Shown one piece after another: positions 17,752 to 27,522 of a stretch of 64,000 bases of DNA. The stretch is from positions 1-64,000 of the forward strand of contig CAMWNB010000003.1 of NCBI GenBank assembly GCA_947175495.1, written 5' to 3'. The notes under the pieces were generated by a model, which worked only from the letters and a program-made list of their open reading frames with translations, had not been told where the DNA came from and searched no databases. Positions within the stretch are counted from its first letter, which is position 1. Every line of letters starts with the position of its first letter. This DNA comes from an uncultured Porphyromonadaceae bacterium. GTDB lineage: Bacteria > Bacteroidota > Bacteroidia > Bacteroidales > Muribaculaceae. The position numbers and the translations under genes were made by a program.

Positions 17752-19983
17752 ATGAAAAGTGAATTAATCGTTGACGTCAAAGCCTCCGAGGTGCAGATCG
17801 CACTGTTGGAGGACTCGCGGCTGGTGTCCTTGCAGAAGGAGGCCCGCAACATTGCGTATGCCGTCGGCGACATCTATCTGGCGAAAGTGAAAAAACTGAT
17901 GCCGGGTCTGAATGCCGCTTTTGTAAACGTGGGTTATGAAAAGGATGCATTCCTTCATTATCTGGACTTGGGCTCGCACTTCGCCAGTTATTCTGAGTTT
18001 TTGCAGCAGAATCTGGAGAATCCCAAGAATCCGCCGGTACTCAGCAAGCTCAAACTCAAACCGGAAATCAGCAAGCACGGCTCGATTGCCGATGTGCTCG
18101 AACCCGGACGCCCGCTGCTGGTGCAGATTGTGAAAGAGCCCATCTCGTCGAAGGGGCCCCGTCTCACAACCGAATTGTCCTTTACCGGACGCTACATGGT
18201 GCTGATACCTTTCTGCGACAAAATCTCCATCTCGCAGAAAATTACAAGCACAGAAGAAAAACTGCGTCTGCGTCAGCTCGTGGCAAGCATCAAGCCCAAG
18301 AATTTTGGTGTGATTGTGCGCACGTCGGCCGAAGGCAAGCGCGTGGCAGAACTCAACAGCGAACTTAACACGCTGATGCAGTGCTGGAACGACATGCTTG
18401 ACAAGGCACGCCGTGCCGAAGCCCCCGCCCTTGTGTTTGAGGAAGAAAGTCGCATCGTGGGCATGCTCCGTGATGTGTTCAGCCCATCGTTCGAGAGTAT
18501 CGTGGTGAACGACGCCGAGGTGTTCCGTCAGATTCAGAAATACGTGCAGCTCATCGCCCCGGAGCGTGTCGACATCGTAAAGCTCTACGAGAAAGAGGTG
18601 CCGGTGTTCGACCATTTCGGAATAACGAGGCAGATTAAGTCGTCGTTCGGAAAGACAGTGTCGTTCCGCTCCGGCGCCTACATCATCATTGAGCACACGG
18701 AAGCTCTGCACGTCATTGATGTGAACTCCGGCAACCGCAGCCGTGCGGCAGCCGACCAGGAAAGCAATGCTCTTGAGGTGAATCTGCGCGCGGCCGATGA
18801 AATTGCCCGGCAGTTGCGTCTGCGCGACATGGGCGGCATCATCGTTGTGGACTTCATCGACATGGCAAAAGCCGAGCACCGACAGGAACTCTACGATCAC
18901 ATGCGCGAGATAATGGCAACGGACCGCGCGCGGCACAACATTTTGCCGCTTAGCAAATTCGGTCTGATGCAGATTACACGCCAGCGTGTGCGCCCCGTGC
19001 TTGACATCCACACCGAGGAGACTTGTCCGTCGTGCTATGGTCGTGGGGAGGTGCAGCCTTCGCTACTGTTTACCGACACTCTGTACGAAAAGCTTGACAA
19101 ACTCATTAACCATATGGAAATGCGCGACTTCATCATGTATGTGCATCCCTATGTGGAAGGCTATCTGAAGCGTGGTTGGCTGATGAGTATTTATGCCAAG
19201 TGGCGCCGCAAACTCGGTGGCAGTTTTAAGATTGTAGCCGATGAATCGCTGGCTTATCTGCAATATCGCGTGGTGAGCAAGGATGGTCATGAACTTGACC
19301 TAAAGGAAGCAAAGGACATGAACGCCGCCACAGCCGAAAAACGCGAACAGAAAGCCAAAAAACGAGGCGAGGCTGCAGAGGTTCATGATGCACCGGTAAG
19401 GAAAACCAAAATCATGTCGAAGACTGTAGCCGACGAACTTGTTGAGTCTGCCGCCGAGACAGTGCAGCAAAAGGACGCCCCGATGTCGAAGAGCAAGAAA
19501 CGTCGTCAACGCCGCAAAAAGGCAGCAGAAAATGCCGCCGCCGAGGCCTTGGCTGCTGCCGAAGCTCCCGCCAGCGCAATGAGTGCGCGAGAGTCGGACG
19601 CTCCGACCTCGATTGTGGCGAGCGATTATGTGGAGCCTGCTACTGAAGAGAAGCCAGAAACGGAAATGGCATCCGGCGAAGTCGTGGCAGATGCAATTGA
19701 AGCGCCCAAGAAGAAGCGTCGTCGTTCCAAGGCAAAAAAGAACGTGGAAGCTGATGATGCGCAAAGTGCTGAAACTGCCGTTCCCGATTCAACTGAGGAA
19801 ACCGCATCTGTAGCGGAAGAATCAGTACCTGCGACAGCAGTCACCGATAGTGAGAGCGCAGAGGCTGTAAAGCCCAAGCGTCGCCGTCGCAAAAAGGCCG
19901 CAGCAACCGGCACGGAAGTGGAACCGGCACTTCAGGCAGCAGTTGAAGAGCAAAAAGCGCTCCCTGTCCACGAGGAGGAATAA
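17752..19983 (+). CDS. rng: Ribonuclease E/G with an extended charged C-terminal tail
   Basis: S1-like and RNase G core (HVIDVNSGNRSRAA, GGIIVVDFIDMAKAEHR, TCPSCYGRGEV) followed by a ~200-aa low-complexity tail. Confidence 0.93.
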   Translation: MKSELIVDVKASEVQIALLEDSRLVSLQKEARNIAYAVGDIYLAKVKKLMPGLNAAFVNVGYEKDAFLHYLDLGSHFASYSEFLQQNLENPKNPPVLSKLKLKPEISKHGSIADVLEPGRPLLVQIVKEPISSKGPRLTTELSFTGRYMVLIPFCDKISISQKITSTEEKLRLRQLVASIKPKNFGVIVRTSAEGKRVAELNSELNTLMQCWNDMLDKARRAEAPALVFEEESRIVGMLRDVFSPSFESIVVNDAEVFRQIQKYVQLIAPERVDIVKLYEKEVPVFDHFGITRQIKSSFGKTVSFRSGAYIIIEHTEALHVIDVNSGNRSRAAADQESNALEVNLRAADEIARQLRLRDMGGIIVVDFIDMAKAEHRQELYDHMREIMATDRARHNILPLSKFGLMQITRQRVRPVLDIHTEETCPSCYGRGEVQPSLLFTDTLYEKLDKLINHMEMRDFIMYVHPYVEGYLKRGWLMSIYAKWRRKLGGSFKIVADESLAYLQYRVVSKDGHELDLKEAKDMNAATAEKREQKAKKRGEAAEVHDAPVRKTKIMSKTVADELVESAAETVQQKDAPMSKSKKRRQRRKKAAENAAAEALAAAEAPASAMSARESDAPTSIVASDYVEPATEEKPETEMASGEVVADAIEAPKKKRRRSKAKKNVEADDAQSAETAVPDSTEETASVAEESVPATAVTDSESAEAVKPKRRRRKKAAATGTEVEPALQAAVEEQKALPVHEEE

Positions 19984-20008
19984 GTATTCTTTAATAACTA
20001 AACTATTA

Positions 20009-20038
20009 AGCGCCGCGCGGGATTTCCCGGGCGGCGCT
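20009..20038 (+). terminator. Terminator-like hairpin downstream of rng
   Basis: AGCGCCGC...GCGGCGCT inverted repeat with inner CGGGA/TCCCG. Confidence 0.65.
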
Positions 20039-20064
20039 GTCTTTAGCGCGACGGCAAAGTCGGG

Positions 20065-20859
20065 CTATCTTAAAGGAGCCCAATAGGGGTAGGTGATGTC
20101 CCAGAGGAAGAGTGCGTGGGCGGGCATGGAGGTACCGGCAGCACAGCGGTCGCCGGCCTCAAGTACGCGTAGGATGTCGGCCGGCGCCATCTTTCCGCGG
20201 CCCACCTCGACAAGTGTGCCGACGACAGCACGCACCATGTTGCGCAGGAAGCGGTCCGCGCGAATCTCAAAGTACCAGCGGTCGGCGTCGATTCGGTGCC
20301 ACGCAGCGGTTCGTAGGTCGCAGATGTTGGTGCGCGCGTCGCTGTGGAGCTTGGCGAAAGAGGTGAAATCACGGCATCCGAGTAGGAGAGCTGCCGCTTT
20401 GTTCATTGCGTCGAAGTCGAGAGTCGGAGAGGCCTGCCACGAGAGCTCGCGCACGAACGGGTCCTTTGACGTGTGGGCGAAATAGCGGTAAGCTCGCTCG
20501 GTGGCGTCGAAACGCGCATGTGCGTCGGCGTGTATGGGGGTTATGCTGCGCAGCGCCACATCATGCCCGGCCATGGCGTTGACGGCTCGCAACAGCGCGG
20601 AGTGGTCCGTGTCGTCGGGGATGTCGGCATGTGCCACCATTCGGCGCGCGTTGACTCCGGCATCGGTGCGGCCTGCTCCGGTGATGGCTACCGGCACGCG
20701 CAAAGCCTTGGAAAATGCTTCCTCAAGGCATTGCTGCACCGATATGTCGGCAGGCTGGCGCTGCCATCCATGGAAGGCAGCGCCGCGAAATGCTATGTCA
20801 AGGAAGCAGCGCACAACTTCAGTCTTTTTCGAGATATGTGTAGCCGTACAGGCCTGCAC
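20065..20859 (-). CDS. truA: tRNA pseudouridine synthase A
   Basis: GAGRTDAGVNARRMVAHAD, RFLRNMVRAVVGTLVEVGRG; exact start uncertain (overlaps the speA end). Confidence 0.93.
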   Translation of the reverse strand: MQACTATHISKKTEVVRCFLDIAFRGAAFHGWQRQPADISVQQCLEEAFSKALRVPVAITGAGRTDAGVNARRMVAHADIPDDTDHSALLRAVNAMAGHDVALRSITPIHADAHARFDATERAYRYFAHTSKDPFVRELSWQASPTLDFDAMNKAAALLLGCRDFTSFAKLHSDARTNICDLRTAAWHRIDADRWYFEIRADRFLRNMVRAVVGTLVEVGRGKMAPADILRVLEAGDRCAAGTSMPAHALFLWDITYPYWAPLR

Positions 20860-22717
20860 GATAGGTGCTGACGAAGTCGCGACCTTCCTCGGGAGTGATT
20901 GATCCGGCTTTCATGGATGCCGTGACCCATGTCTCGACGTTGCGCACGAGTTTCTTAGGGGAGAACTGCACATAGTCAAGCACCTCTGCCACGGTTTCTC
21001 CGTCTATTATCTGGTCGATTTCGTAGCGGTCCTTGTAGACGTTGATGTGGATGGCGTTAGTGTCGCCGAAGAGGTTGTGCATATCACCGAGAATCTCCTG
21101 GTAGGCGCCCACGAGGAACACTCCGATGTAGTAGGGCTCGCCCTGTTTGACACTATGCACTGGTAGGGCCGACTGCATGCCTTGTGCGGAGATAAAGTGG
21201 GATATCTTGCCGTCGCTATCGCAGGTGATGTCCTGGATGGTGCATGTGCGCGTGGGTTTTTCGTCGAGACGCGATATGGGGATGATGGGGAATATCTGGT
21301 CGATGGCCCAGGAGTCGGGCAGCGACTGGAACAGCGAGAAGTTGCAGAAGTATTTGTCGGGAATCATGCGCGATATTTTGCGCAGTTCTTCAGGCGCGTG
21401 CTTCATGCTGCCCGCGAGTTCGCCGACTTCGCGAGCGATGCTCCAAAAAAGTTTTTCTATCTGGGCACGGGTGCGCAGGTCAAGCATTCCAAGACTGAAT
21501 AGGTCAAGGGCTTCTTCCCGTATCTGAAGGGCATCGTGCCAACTTTCAAACATGCTCGACTGGTCAAGTTTGTCCCATATGCCGTAGAGTTCGCGGGCGA
21601 GTTCGTGGGATTCGGGCGATAGTTCTTCGGAGTCGCGCCACACAGGCAGTTGGGTAGTTTCCAGTACTTCGAAAATGAGCACGGAGTGATGGGCAGTGAG
21701 CGAACGACCGCTCTCAGTGATAATGTTAGGATGCTTGAGGTTGTTCTTGGCGCACGCATCGACAAGCGCGGATACGGCATCGTTGGCATACTCCTGTATG
21801 GAGTAGTTCATGGAGCTTTCGCTGGCGGAACTGCGTGTGCCGTCGTAGTCGACACCAAGTCCACCGCCGATGTCAACAAAATCGATGTCAAAGCCGGATT
21901 TGCTGAGTTGCACATAGAACTGCATTGCTTCGCGCAATGCGTTCTTGATGCGGCGAATCTTTGTGACCTGGCTGCCGATGTGGAAGTGAATGAGCTTAAG
22001 GCAATCGGTCATTTCACGGCGTTCCATGAAGTCGATAGCCTCAAGCAGTTCGGAACTGTTGAGACCGAACTTCGACTGGTCGCCGCCGCTTTCTTCCCAT
22101 TTGCCCGAACCGGAACTGGAGAGTTTGATGCGTATGCCCACGTTGGGGCGCACTTTCAAGCGGCGCGCCACGTCAGTGATGATGCGGAGTTCGTTGAGCT
22201 TTTCTACCACAAGGTAGATGCGGCGGCCCATTTTCTGGGCCAGAAGTGCGAGCTCTACATAGCTTTCGTCCTTATAGCCGTTGCAGATTACGAGGGCATT
22301 GTCGGCGATGTTGGTCGCAAGCACGGCATGTAGCTCTGGCTTCGAGCCGGCTTCCAGACCGATGTTGAATTTTTTGCCGTAGGTGACGATTTCCTCCACA
22401 ACCGGCCGCATCTGATTCACTTTGATTGGATAAATCATATAGTTTTGCGCCTTGTACTCGTAGGCGTCGGCAGCCTGTTTGAAGCAGTTGCTTATTTTCT
22501 CGATGCGGTTGTCAAGGATGTCGGGGAAGCGGAGCAGCACAGGGCATGAGATGTCGCGCACCTGGAGCTCGTCAAGCACATCTTTGATGTCGACGGATGC
22601 ATAGCCTTCGCGCGGAGTTACTGCTACGTGTCCTTTGTCGTTGATGGAGAAATAGTTGCGCCCCCATCCTGCAATATTGTACAGCTCAGAGCTGTCCTCA
22701 ATACGCCATTTTCTCAT
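20819..22717 (-). CDS. speA: Biosynthetic arginine decarboxylase
   Basis: YPIKVNQMRPVVEEIVTYG, GLEAGSKPEL, GIRIKLSSSGSGKWEESGGDQSKFGL. Confidence 0.95.
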   Translation of the reverse strand: MRKWRIEDSSELYNIAGWGRNYFSINDKGHVAVTPREGYASVDIKDVLDELQVRDISCPVLLRFPDILDNRIEKISNCFKQAADAYEYKAQNYMIYPIKVNQMRPVVEEIVTYGKKFNIGLEAGSKPELHAVLATNIADNALVICNGYKDESYVELALLAQKMGRRIYLVVEKLNELRIITDVARRLKVRPNVGIRIKLSSSGSGKWEESGGDQSKFGLNSSELLEAIDFMERREMTDCLKLIHFHIGSQVTKIRRIKNALREAMQFYVQLSKSGFDIDFVDIGGGLGVDYDGTRSSASESSMNYSIQEYANDAVSALVDACAKNNLKHPNIITESGRSLTAHHSVLIFEVLETTQLPVWRDSEELSPESHELARELYGIWDKLDQSSMFESWHDALQIREEALDLFSLGMLDLRTRAQIEKLFWSIAREVGELAGSMKHAPEELRKISRMIPDKYFCNFSLFQSLPDSWAIDQIFPIIPISRLDEKPTRTCTIQDITCDSDGKISHFISAQGMQSALPVHSVKQGEPYYIGVFLVGAYQEILGDMHNLFGDTNAIHINVYKDRYEIDQIIDGETVAEVLDYVQFSPKKLVRNVETWVTASMKAGSITPEEGRDFVSTYRAGLYGYTYLEKD

Positions 22718-22749
22718 CGGCTTTGTTGAATTATTTTGGTATGTTTACG

Positions 22750-22757
22750 CAAATTTA
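22750..22757 (-). promoter_or_regulatory. Putative -7 box (TAAATTTG, minus) for speA
   Basis: CAAATTTA on + strand, 33 bp upstream of the speA start. Confidence 0.5.
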
Positions 22758-22776
22758 CGCAAAAATGTTGAGATAG

Positions 22777-22809
22777 CAAAAGGGATACGCGTGTGGCGTA
22801 TCCCTTTTG
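22777..22809 (-). terminator. Intrinsic terminator downstream of pgk
   Basis: Perfect CAAAAGGGATACGC-gtgtg-GCGTATCCCTTTTG. Confidence 0.85.
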
Positions 22810-22829
22810 TGGTCTATGCAGAAGTTTGT

Positions 22830-24077
22830 TTAGCCCTTGATGGCAGCGATGCCGGGGAGCACCTTGCCTTCGATGGCCTCAAGGAGCGCGCCGCCGCCGG
22901 TGCTGACATAGCTTACGCTGTCGGCGAGGCCGAATTTGTTGACGCATGCAACGGAGTCGCCGCCTCCGACGAGGGAGAATGCGCCGTTGTCGGTGGCTTC
23001 AACGATGGCTTCGGCGATAGCACGGCTGCCTGCGGTGAAGTTGTCGAACTCGAATACGCCGGCAGGACCATTCCAAAGGATGGTCTTTGCGCCACGGATG
23101 GCATCGGCGAAAATCTTGCGTGTTTCGGGGCCTGCGTCCATACCTTCCCAGCCTTCGGGGATATCCATGACGCTGCACACCTGGGTGTTGGCATCGTTGC
23201 TGAAAGCGTCAGCAGCCACGCAGTCAGTGGCGAGCACAAGGTTTACGCCTTTTTCCTTGGCCTGCTTCATGATGTCGAGGGCGAGGTCGAGTTTGTCGTT
23301 TTCGCAGAGGGATGTGCCGATGTTGCCGCCTTTCGCCTTGGCAAACGTATATGTCATGCCGCCGCAGAGGATGAGGTTGTCGACTTTATCCATGAGGTTT
23401 TCGATAATGCCGATCTTTGTGGACACTTTAGAGCCGCCCATGATGGCAGTGAAGGGGCGCTTGATGTCACTGAGTATATTGTCAACGGCCTTTACTTCTT
23501 TTTCCATGAGGTAGCCGAGCATCTTGTTGTCGGCGTCGAAGTAGTCGGCAATTACAGCTGTGGAGGCGTGCTTGCGGTGGGCAGTGCCGAAAGCGTCGTT
23601 TACGTAAACATCAGCATAGGAGGCAAGCTTTTTTGCGAAAGTTTTCTGACGCTCCTTCATTTCTTTTTTAGCTGCGTCGTAGGCGGGATCTTCTTTGTCG
23701 ATGCCTACGGGTTTGCCTTCTTCTTCGGGATAGAAGCGGAGGTTTTCGAGCAGCAGCACTTCGCCGGGCTTGAGGTTGGCGGCTGCTTCTTCTGCGTTGG
23801 CGCAATCGGGGGCGAATTTTACGTCGGTTCCGAGAGCCTTGGCCACATCGTCCTTGATTTGGGCGAGGGAGAACTTGGGGTTGACCTTGCCTTTGGGTTT
23901 GCCCATGTGGGACATGAGGATGAGGCTGCCGCCGTCGGCCAGAATCTTTTTGAGAGTGGGAAGGGCACCGCGGATGCGGGTGTCGTCGGTGACGTGGCCG
24001 TTTTCGTCCAGAGGCACGTTAAAGTCTACGCGCACAATCGCCTTTTTGCCGGCGAAGTTGTAGTTGTCGATAGTCAT
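22830..24077 (-). CDS. pgk: Phosphoglycerate kinase
   Basis: [43 protein letters not shown]; start [12 protein letters not shown]. Confidence 0.97.
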   Translation of the reverse strand: MTIDNYNFAGKKAIVRVDFNVPLDENGHVTDDTRIRGALPTLKKILADGGSLILMSHMGKPKGKVNPKFSLAQIKDDVAKALGTDVKFAPDCANAEEAAANLKPGEVLLLENLRFYPEEEGKPVGIDKEDPAYDAAKKEMKERQKTFAKKLASYADVYVNDAFGTAHRKHASTAVIADYFDADNKMLGYLMEKEVKAVDNILSDIKRPFTAIMGGSKVSTKIGIIENLMDKVDNLILCGGMTYTFAKAKGGNIGTSLCENDKLDLALDIMKQAKEKGVNLVLATDCVAADAFSNDANTQVCSVMDIPEGWEGMDAGPETRKIFADAIRGAKTILWNGPAGVFEFDNFTAGSRAIAEAIVEATDNGAFSLVGGGDSVACVNKFGLADSVSYVSTGGGALLEAIEGKVLPGIAAIKG

Positions 24078-24146
24078 AACAGTATGAAAATTAACAGTAT
24101 ATATTTGATGTTTAATTCTGTTGTTGTCCACCTTGCGGCGATGATG

Positions 24147-24154
24147 CAAAATTA
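24147..24154 (-). promoter_or_regulatory. Putative -7 box (TAATTTTG, minus) for pgk
   Basis: CAAAATTA on + strand. Confidence 0.5.
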
Positions 24155-24194
24155 ACGAAAAAAATCCATAATTCGCCGTTAAATAGCTATAAAA

Positions 24195-25304
24195 TTACAA
24201 TTCGGACTCTTTCAGTTTCTCAGCGTTTTCGGCGATGATGAGGTGGTCGATGACATCCTGTATCTCGCCGTTCATGAATGTGGCGAGATTGTAGATGGTG
24301 TAGTTGATGCGATGGTCGGTGATGCGTCCCTGCGGGTAGTTGTAGGTGCGTATCTTGGCGGAGCGGTCGCCGGTGCTGACCATGGTCTTGCGTCGGGAGG
24401 CGATGTCGTCGATATACTTCTGGTGTTCCTTGTCGTAGATAAATGTGCGGAGACGGCTGAGAGCACGCTCCTTGTTCTTGGGCTGATCGCGTGTCTCGGT
24501 GCATTCGATGAGTATCTCTTCGGTTTCGCCTGTGTTGGGGTTGCGCCACATGTAGCGCAGTCGCACGCCGGACTCTACCTTGTTGACATTCTGGCCGCCG
24601 GCTCCTCCCGAGCGGAAAGTGTCCCACTTGATTTCGCCTTCGTTGATTTCCACATCAAATGGTTCGGCCTCGGGGAGTACGGCCACGGTGGCGGCTGATG
24701 TGTGGACGCGTCCCTGCGTTTCTGTGGCCGGCACCCGCTGCACCCTGTGTACGCCGCTTTCGTACTTGAGCACGCCGTACACACCATCGCCGGTAACACT
24801 GAGCACCACCTCTTTATAGCCTCCTGCGGCGCCTTCGCTGGCCGAGGTGACAGCGACGTTCCAACCTCGGCTCTCGCAGAAGCGGATGTACATTTTGCAC
24901 AGGTCGCCGGCGAATATTGCAGCCTCGTCGCCGCCGGTGCCACCGCGGATTTCGAGTATGGCATTCTTTCCGTCCTCCGGGTCGGCAGGGATGAGCAGCA
25001 GCTTTATTTCTTCTTCAAGGCGTGGCAGCTCGGCCTGTGCGGCATCGATTTGCTCTCGGGCCATTTGGCGCAGTTCGGGGTCGGATTCGGCCTCGAGCAG
25101 TTCTTTGCCGTCAGCCACATCCGCTATTAGAGATCGATAGCGTCTGGTGGCGTCGGTGAGGCGTTGTAGTTCCTTATATTCTTTGGTAAGACGTACATAG
25201 CGCTTCATGTCGGCTATCACGTCGGGATCGGTTATGAGTGTGGCCACCTCTTCGAATCGGGCTTCTATGCCGTCGAGGCGGGTGAGCAAAGATTGGTCAG
25301 CCAT
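24195..25304 (-). CDS. prfA: Peptide chain release factor 1
   Basis: [19 protein letters not shown] (GGQ); start [12 protein letters not shown]. Confidence 0.96.
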   Translation of the reverse strand: MADQSLLTRLDGIEARFEEVATLITDPDVIADMKRYVRLTKEYKELQRLTDATRRYRSLIADVADGKELLEAESDPELRQMAREQIDAAQAELPRLEEEIKLLLIPADPEDGKNAILEIRGGTGGDEAAIFAGDLCKMYIRFCESRGWNVAVTSASEGAAGGYKEVVLSVTGDGVYGVLKYESGVHRVQRVPATETQGRVHTSAATVAVLPEAEPFDVEINEGEIKWDTFRSGGAGGQNVNKVESGVRLRYMWRNPNTGETEEILIECTETRDQPKNKERALSRLRTFIYDKEHQKYIDDIASRRKTMVSTGDRSAKIRTYNYPQGRITDHRINYTIYNLATFMNGEIQDVIDHLIIAENAEKLKESEL

Positions 25305-25329
25305 GCGTTTTGTCGGTGATAATTTTGTG

Positions 25330-25337
25330 CAAAGATA
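25330..25337 (-). promoter_or_regulatory. Putative proximal -7 box (TATCTTTG, minus) for prfA
   Basis: CAAAGATA on + strand; CAAA at 25359-25362 in the -33 position. Confidence 0.6.
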
Positions 25338-25402
25338 CGAATAAGTCGAGAGAAAAAGCAAATGAATTTGCTTTTTCCGAGCGCGAGTATCTAAGACATA
25401 GT

Positions 25403-25410
25403 CAAAGATA
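25403..25410 (-). promoter_or_regulatory. Putative distal -7 box (TATCTTTG, minus) for prfA
   Basis: Identical 11-mer CAAAGATACGA repeated 73 bp further upstream. Confidence 0.4.
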
Positions 25411-25485
25411 CGAGAAAACGCGGATTTTATATGTTTTGATGATGAAAGTATCCAAGTGCTTAGTCGAAGATGCGAAAAAAAGTAG

Positions 25486-25493
25486 TAACTTTG
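25486..25493 (+). promoter_or_regulatory. Putative -7 box TAACTTTG for the porin gene
   Basis: TAACTTTG ends 7 nt before the ATG at 25501. Confidence 0.55.
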
Positions 25494-25500
25494 CGCTCGT

Positions 25501-27486
25501 ATGTACAAGGTTTATATAGCACTATTCATTATATTATTGTCGCCGGTGGTTGCAATGGGTCAAAGCAAGAAGCAGCCGGTGGCACCTGCCACGGCGTGGG
25601 AGCCGCTGCAGCCGCTCGGACTGCGCGAGCCCTGCGGCATTGATACGCTTGAGTACAATTACTTTCAAGCGTCTATTCCATCGGCACGCAGCATTGCGTG
25701 GGCTACGACAGGCAACTATGGCGCAGAGGGAATCAACATGATTTTCGATGAGCGGTTGCCGGTGAGCGAGTTCTTTTTGGGTGATGCGTTGCGCACTTGG
25801 AAACCGCGCACTCGCAAGTTTTACAACTCCCGTGTGCCCATGACGCTGCTTGGATATACAACCGGTGGTGGTCGCGACAATGCGCAGGACCATCTTACCG
25901 CAACTTTTTCGGGCAACATCAACAAGCGTTCGCAGGTAGGGGCTATGCTTGACTATCTTTATTCTAAAGGTTCGTACAACAACCAGGCCACCAACGACAT
26001 GACATGGGGCTTCTCCGGTTCGCACATAGGTGACCGTTACGAATTTCAAGGATATTTCTATCATTACAATCTGGTGAACAAGGAGAATGGTGGTATCACC
26101 GACGTTCTCTATATTACCGATCCTGCCGAGGTGCAGGGCGGTGTGACTACGGTGGATCCCAAGAGTATACCTACGCGCCTGAGCAATGCCCACACGCGCA
26201 ACGTTGGCACCGATCTGTGGCTTAACAACCGTTATAAGGTGGGATTCTGGCGCACTGATGCGACTGTTGATTCTCTCGACAACGAGATTCCCGACTCGCT
26301 GCAGACGCACACCTATGTGCCGGTGACGTCGTTTGTATGGACGCTGCACTATCGCGAGCAGAAACATATATTCACCAACCGGTCGGCATCGGAGGCTGCT
26401 GATTTCTTCGAAAACACCTATATGACCAATAACGGCACATACGACCGCACTACCTACTGGGCTCTCACCAACACTGTGGGCGTGCAGTTGCTCGAAGGAT
26501 TCCACAAATATGCGCCGTTCGGACTTTCGGCTTATCTGACGTATGAGATGCGCCGTTTCAACCAGACTCCGGATTCGACAGATCATGCCAATTACGAAGC
26601 GCTCGGCCTGTCGCCATTGCCGGAAGGCGCCGCCGACATGGCGGCAAGAGAGTCACAGAACCTTGCATGGGCCGGCGCACAGCTGACGAAGCTGCGCGGG
26701 TCGGTATTGACGTATGACGCCACAGCCGAACTGGGAGTAATTGGCGATGTAGCCGGCGACTTGCGCATACGCGGGAATGTGCGTTCTCGGGTCCCTCTGC
26801 TGGGCGACTCTATGCGCGTGCATGCCTACGGCGAATTTCTCAATGAGGAGACTCCGTATCTGATGCGCCACTATCGTTCCAATCATTTTATATGGAACAA
26901 CGATTTCGGAAAACAGCGCACCTATGCTTTCGGCGGCACAGTGCAGATGGGGCGTACAGGCACAACGCTTAGCGCCGGAGTGAAAAACCTTCAAAACTAT
27001 GTGTACTTCGGATCTGACGCGTTGCCGGTGCAGCACGATGGCAATGTGCAGGTGTTCCACGCCACTCTGCAGCAGAATTTTCGCGTGGGTATTTTCAACT
27101 GGCGCAACAAGGTGACATATCAGACCTCGACCAACGATAATGTGTTGCCTCTGCCCAGGCTTGCAGTGTACAGCAACATGTTTCTGCTGTTCCGAGTGGC
27201 CACACTGAATGTGCAACTCGGCGTGGACTGCGACTGGTATACGAAATACTATGCGCCGGCTTATCAGCCCGCGACTGCAAGTTTCATAAATCAGCACGAG
27301 GTGAAACTCGGCAATTACCCGTTTATGAACGTGTATGCCAACATGAAGCTTGGCCGCACTCGCTTCTATGTGATGATGAGCCACATCAACCAGGGCTGGT
27401 TCTCCAACGACTATTTCTCGGTAGTGGATTATCCGCTGAACCCGCGGCGTTTCCAACTCGGTCTCAGCGTGGACTTCGCCAACTAA
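25501..27486 (+). CDS. Putative outer-membrane porin (Bacteroidetes Porin_10-like)
   Basis: Signal peptide MYKVYIALFIILLSPVVAMGQS; beta-strand rich; C-terminal FQLGLSVDFAN. Confidence 0.75.
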   Translation: MYKVYIALFIILLSPVVAMGQSKKQPVAPATAWEPLQPLGLREPCGIDTLEYNYFQASIPSARSIAWATTGNYGAEGINMIFDERLPVSEFFLGDALRTWKPRTRKFYNSRVPMTLLGYTTGGGRDNAQDHLTATFSGNINKRSQVGAMLDYLYSKGSYNNQATNDMTWGFSGSHIGDRYEFQGYFYHYNLVNKENGGITDVLYITDPAEVQGGVTTVDPKSIPTRLSNAHTRNVGTDLWLNNRYKVGFWRTDATVDSLDNEIPDSLQTHTYVPVTSFVWTLHYREQKHIFTNRSASEAADFFENTYMTNNGTYDRTTYWALTNTVGVQLLEGFHKYAPFGLSAYLTYEMRRFNQTPDSTDHANYEALGLSPLPEGAADMAARESQNLAWAGAQLTKLRGSVLTYDATAELGVIGDVAGDLRIRGNVRSRVPLLGDSMRVHAYGEFLNEETPYLMRHYRSNHFIWNNDFGKQRTYAFGGTVQMGRTGTTLSAGVKNLQNYVYFGSDALPVQHDGNVQVFHATLQQNFRVGIFNWRNKVTYQTSTNDNVLPLPRLAVYSNMFLLFRVATLNVQLGVDCDWYTKYYAPAYQPATASFINQHEVKLGNYPFMNVYANMKLGRTRFYVMMSHINQGWFSNDYFSVVDYPLNPRRFQLGLSVDFAN

Positions 27487-27522
27487 TCGGCGCCCCGGGC
27501 GTTTTATTAAAAACGCTGAATT

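Noticed and set aside
17764-19011. 415-aa minus ORF opposite rng
   Set aside because: Antisense shadow of a conserved gene; no recognisable domain.
22656-24155. 499-aa plus-strand ORF opposite pgk
   Set aside because: Antisense shadow ORF of a strongly codon-biased gene; composition (V/H/G/E/F) resembles no protein family, and pgk is unambiguous.
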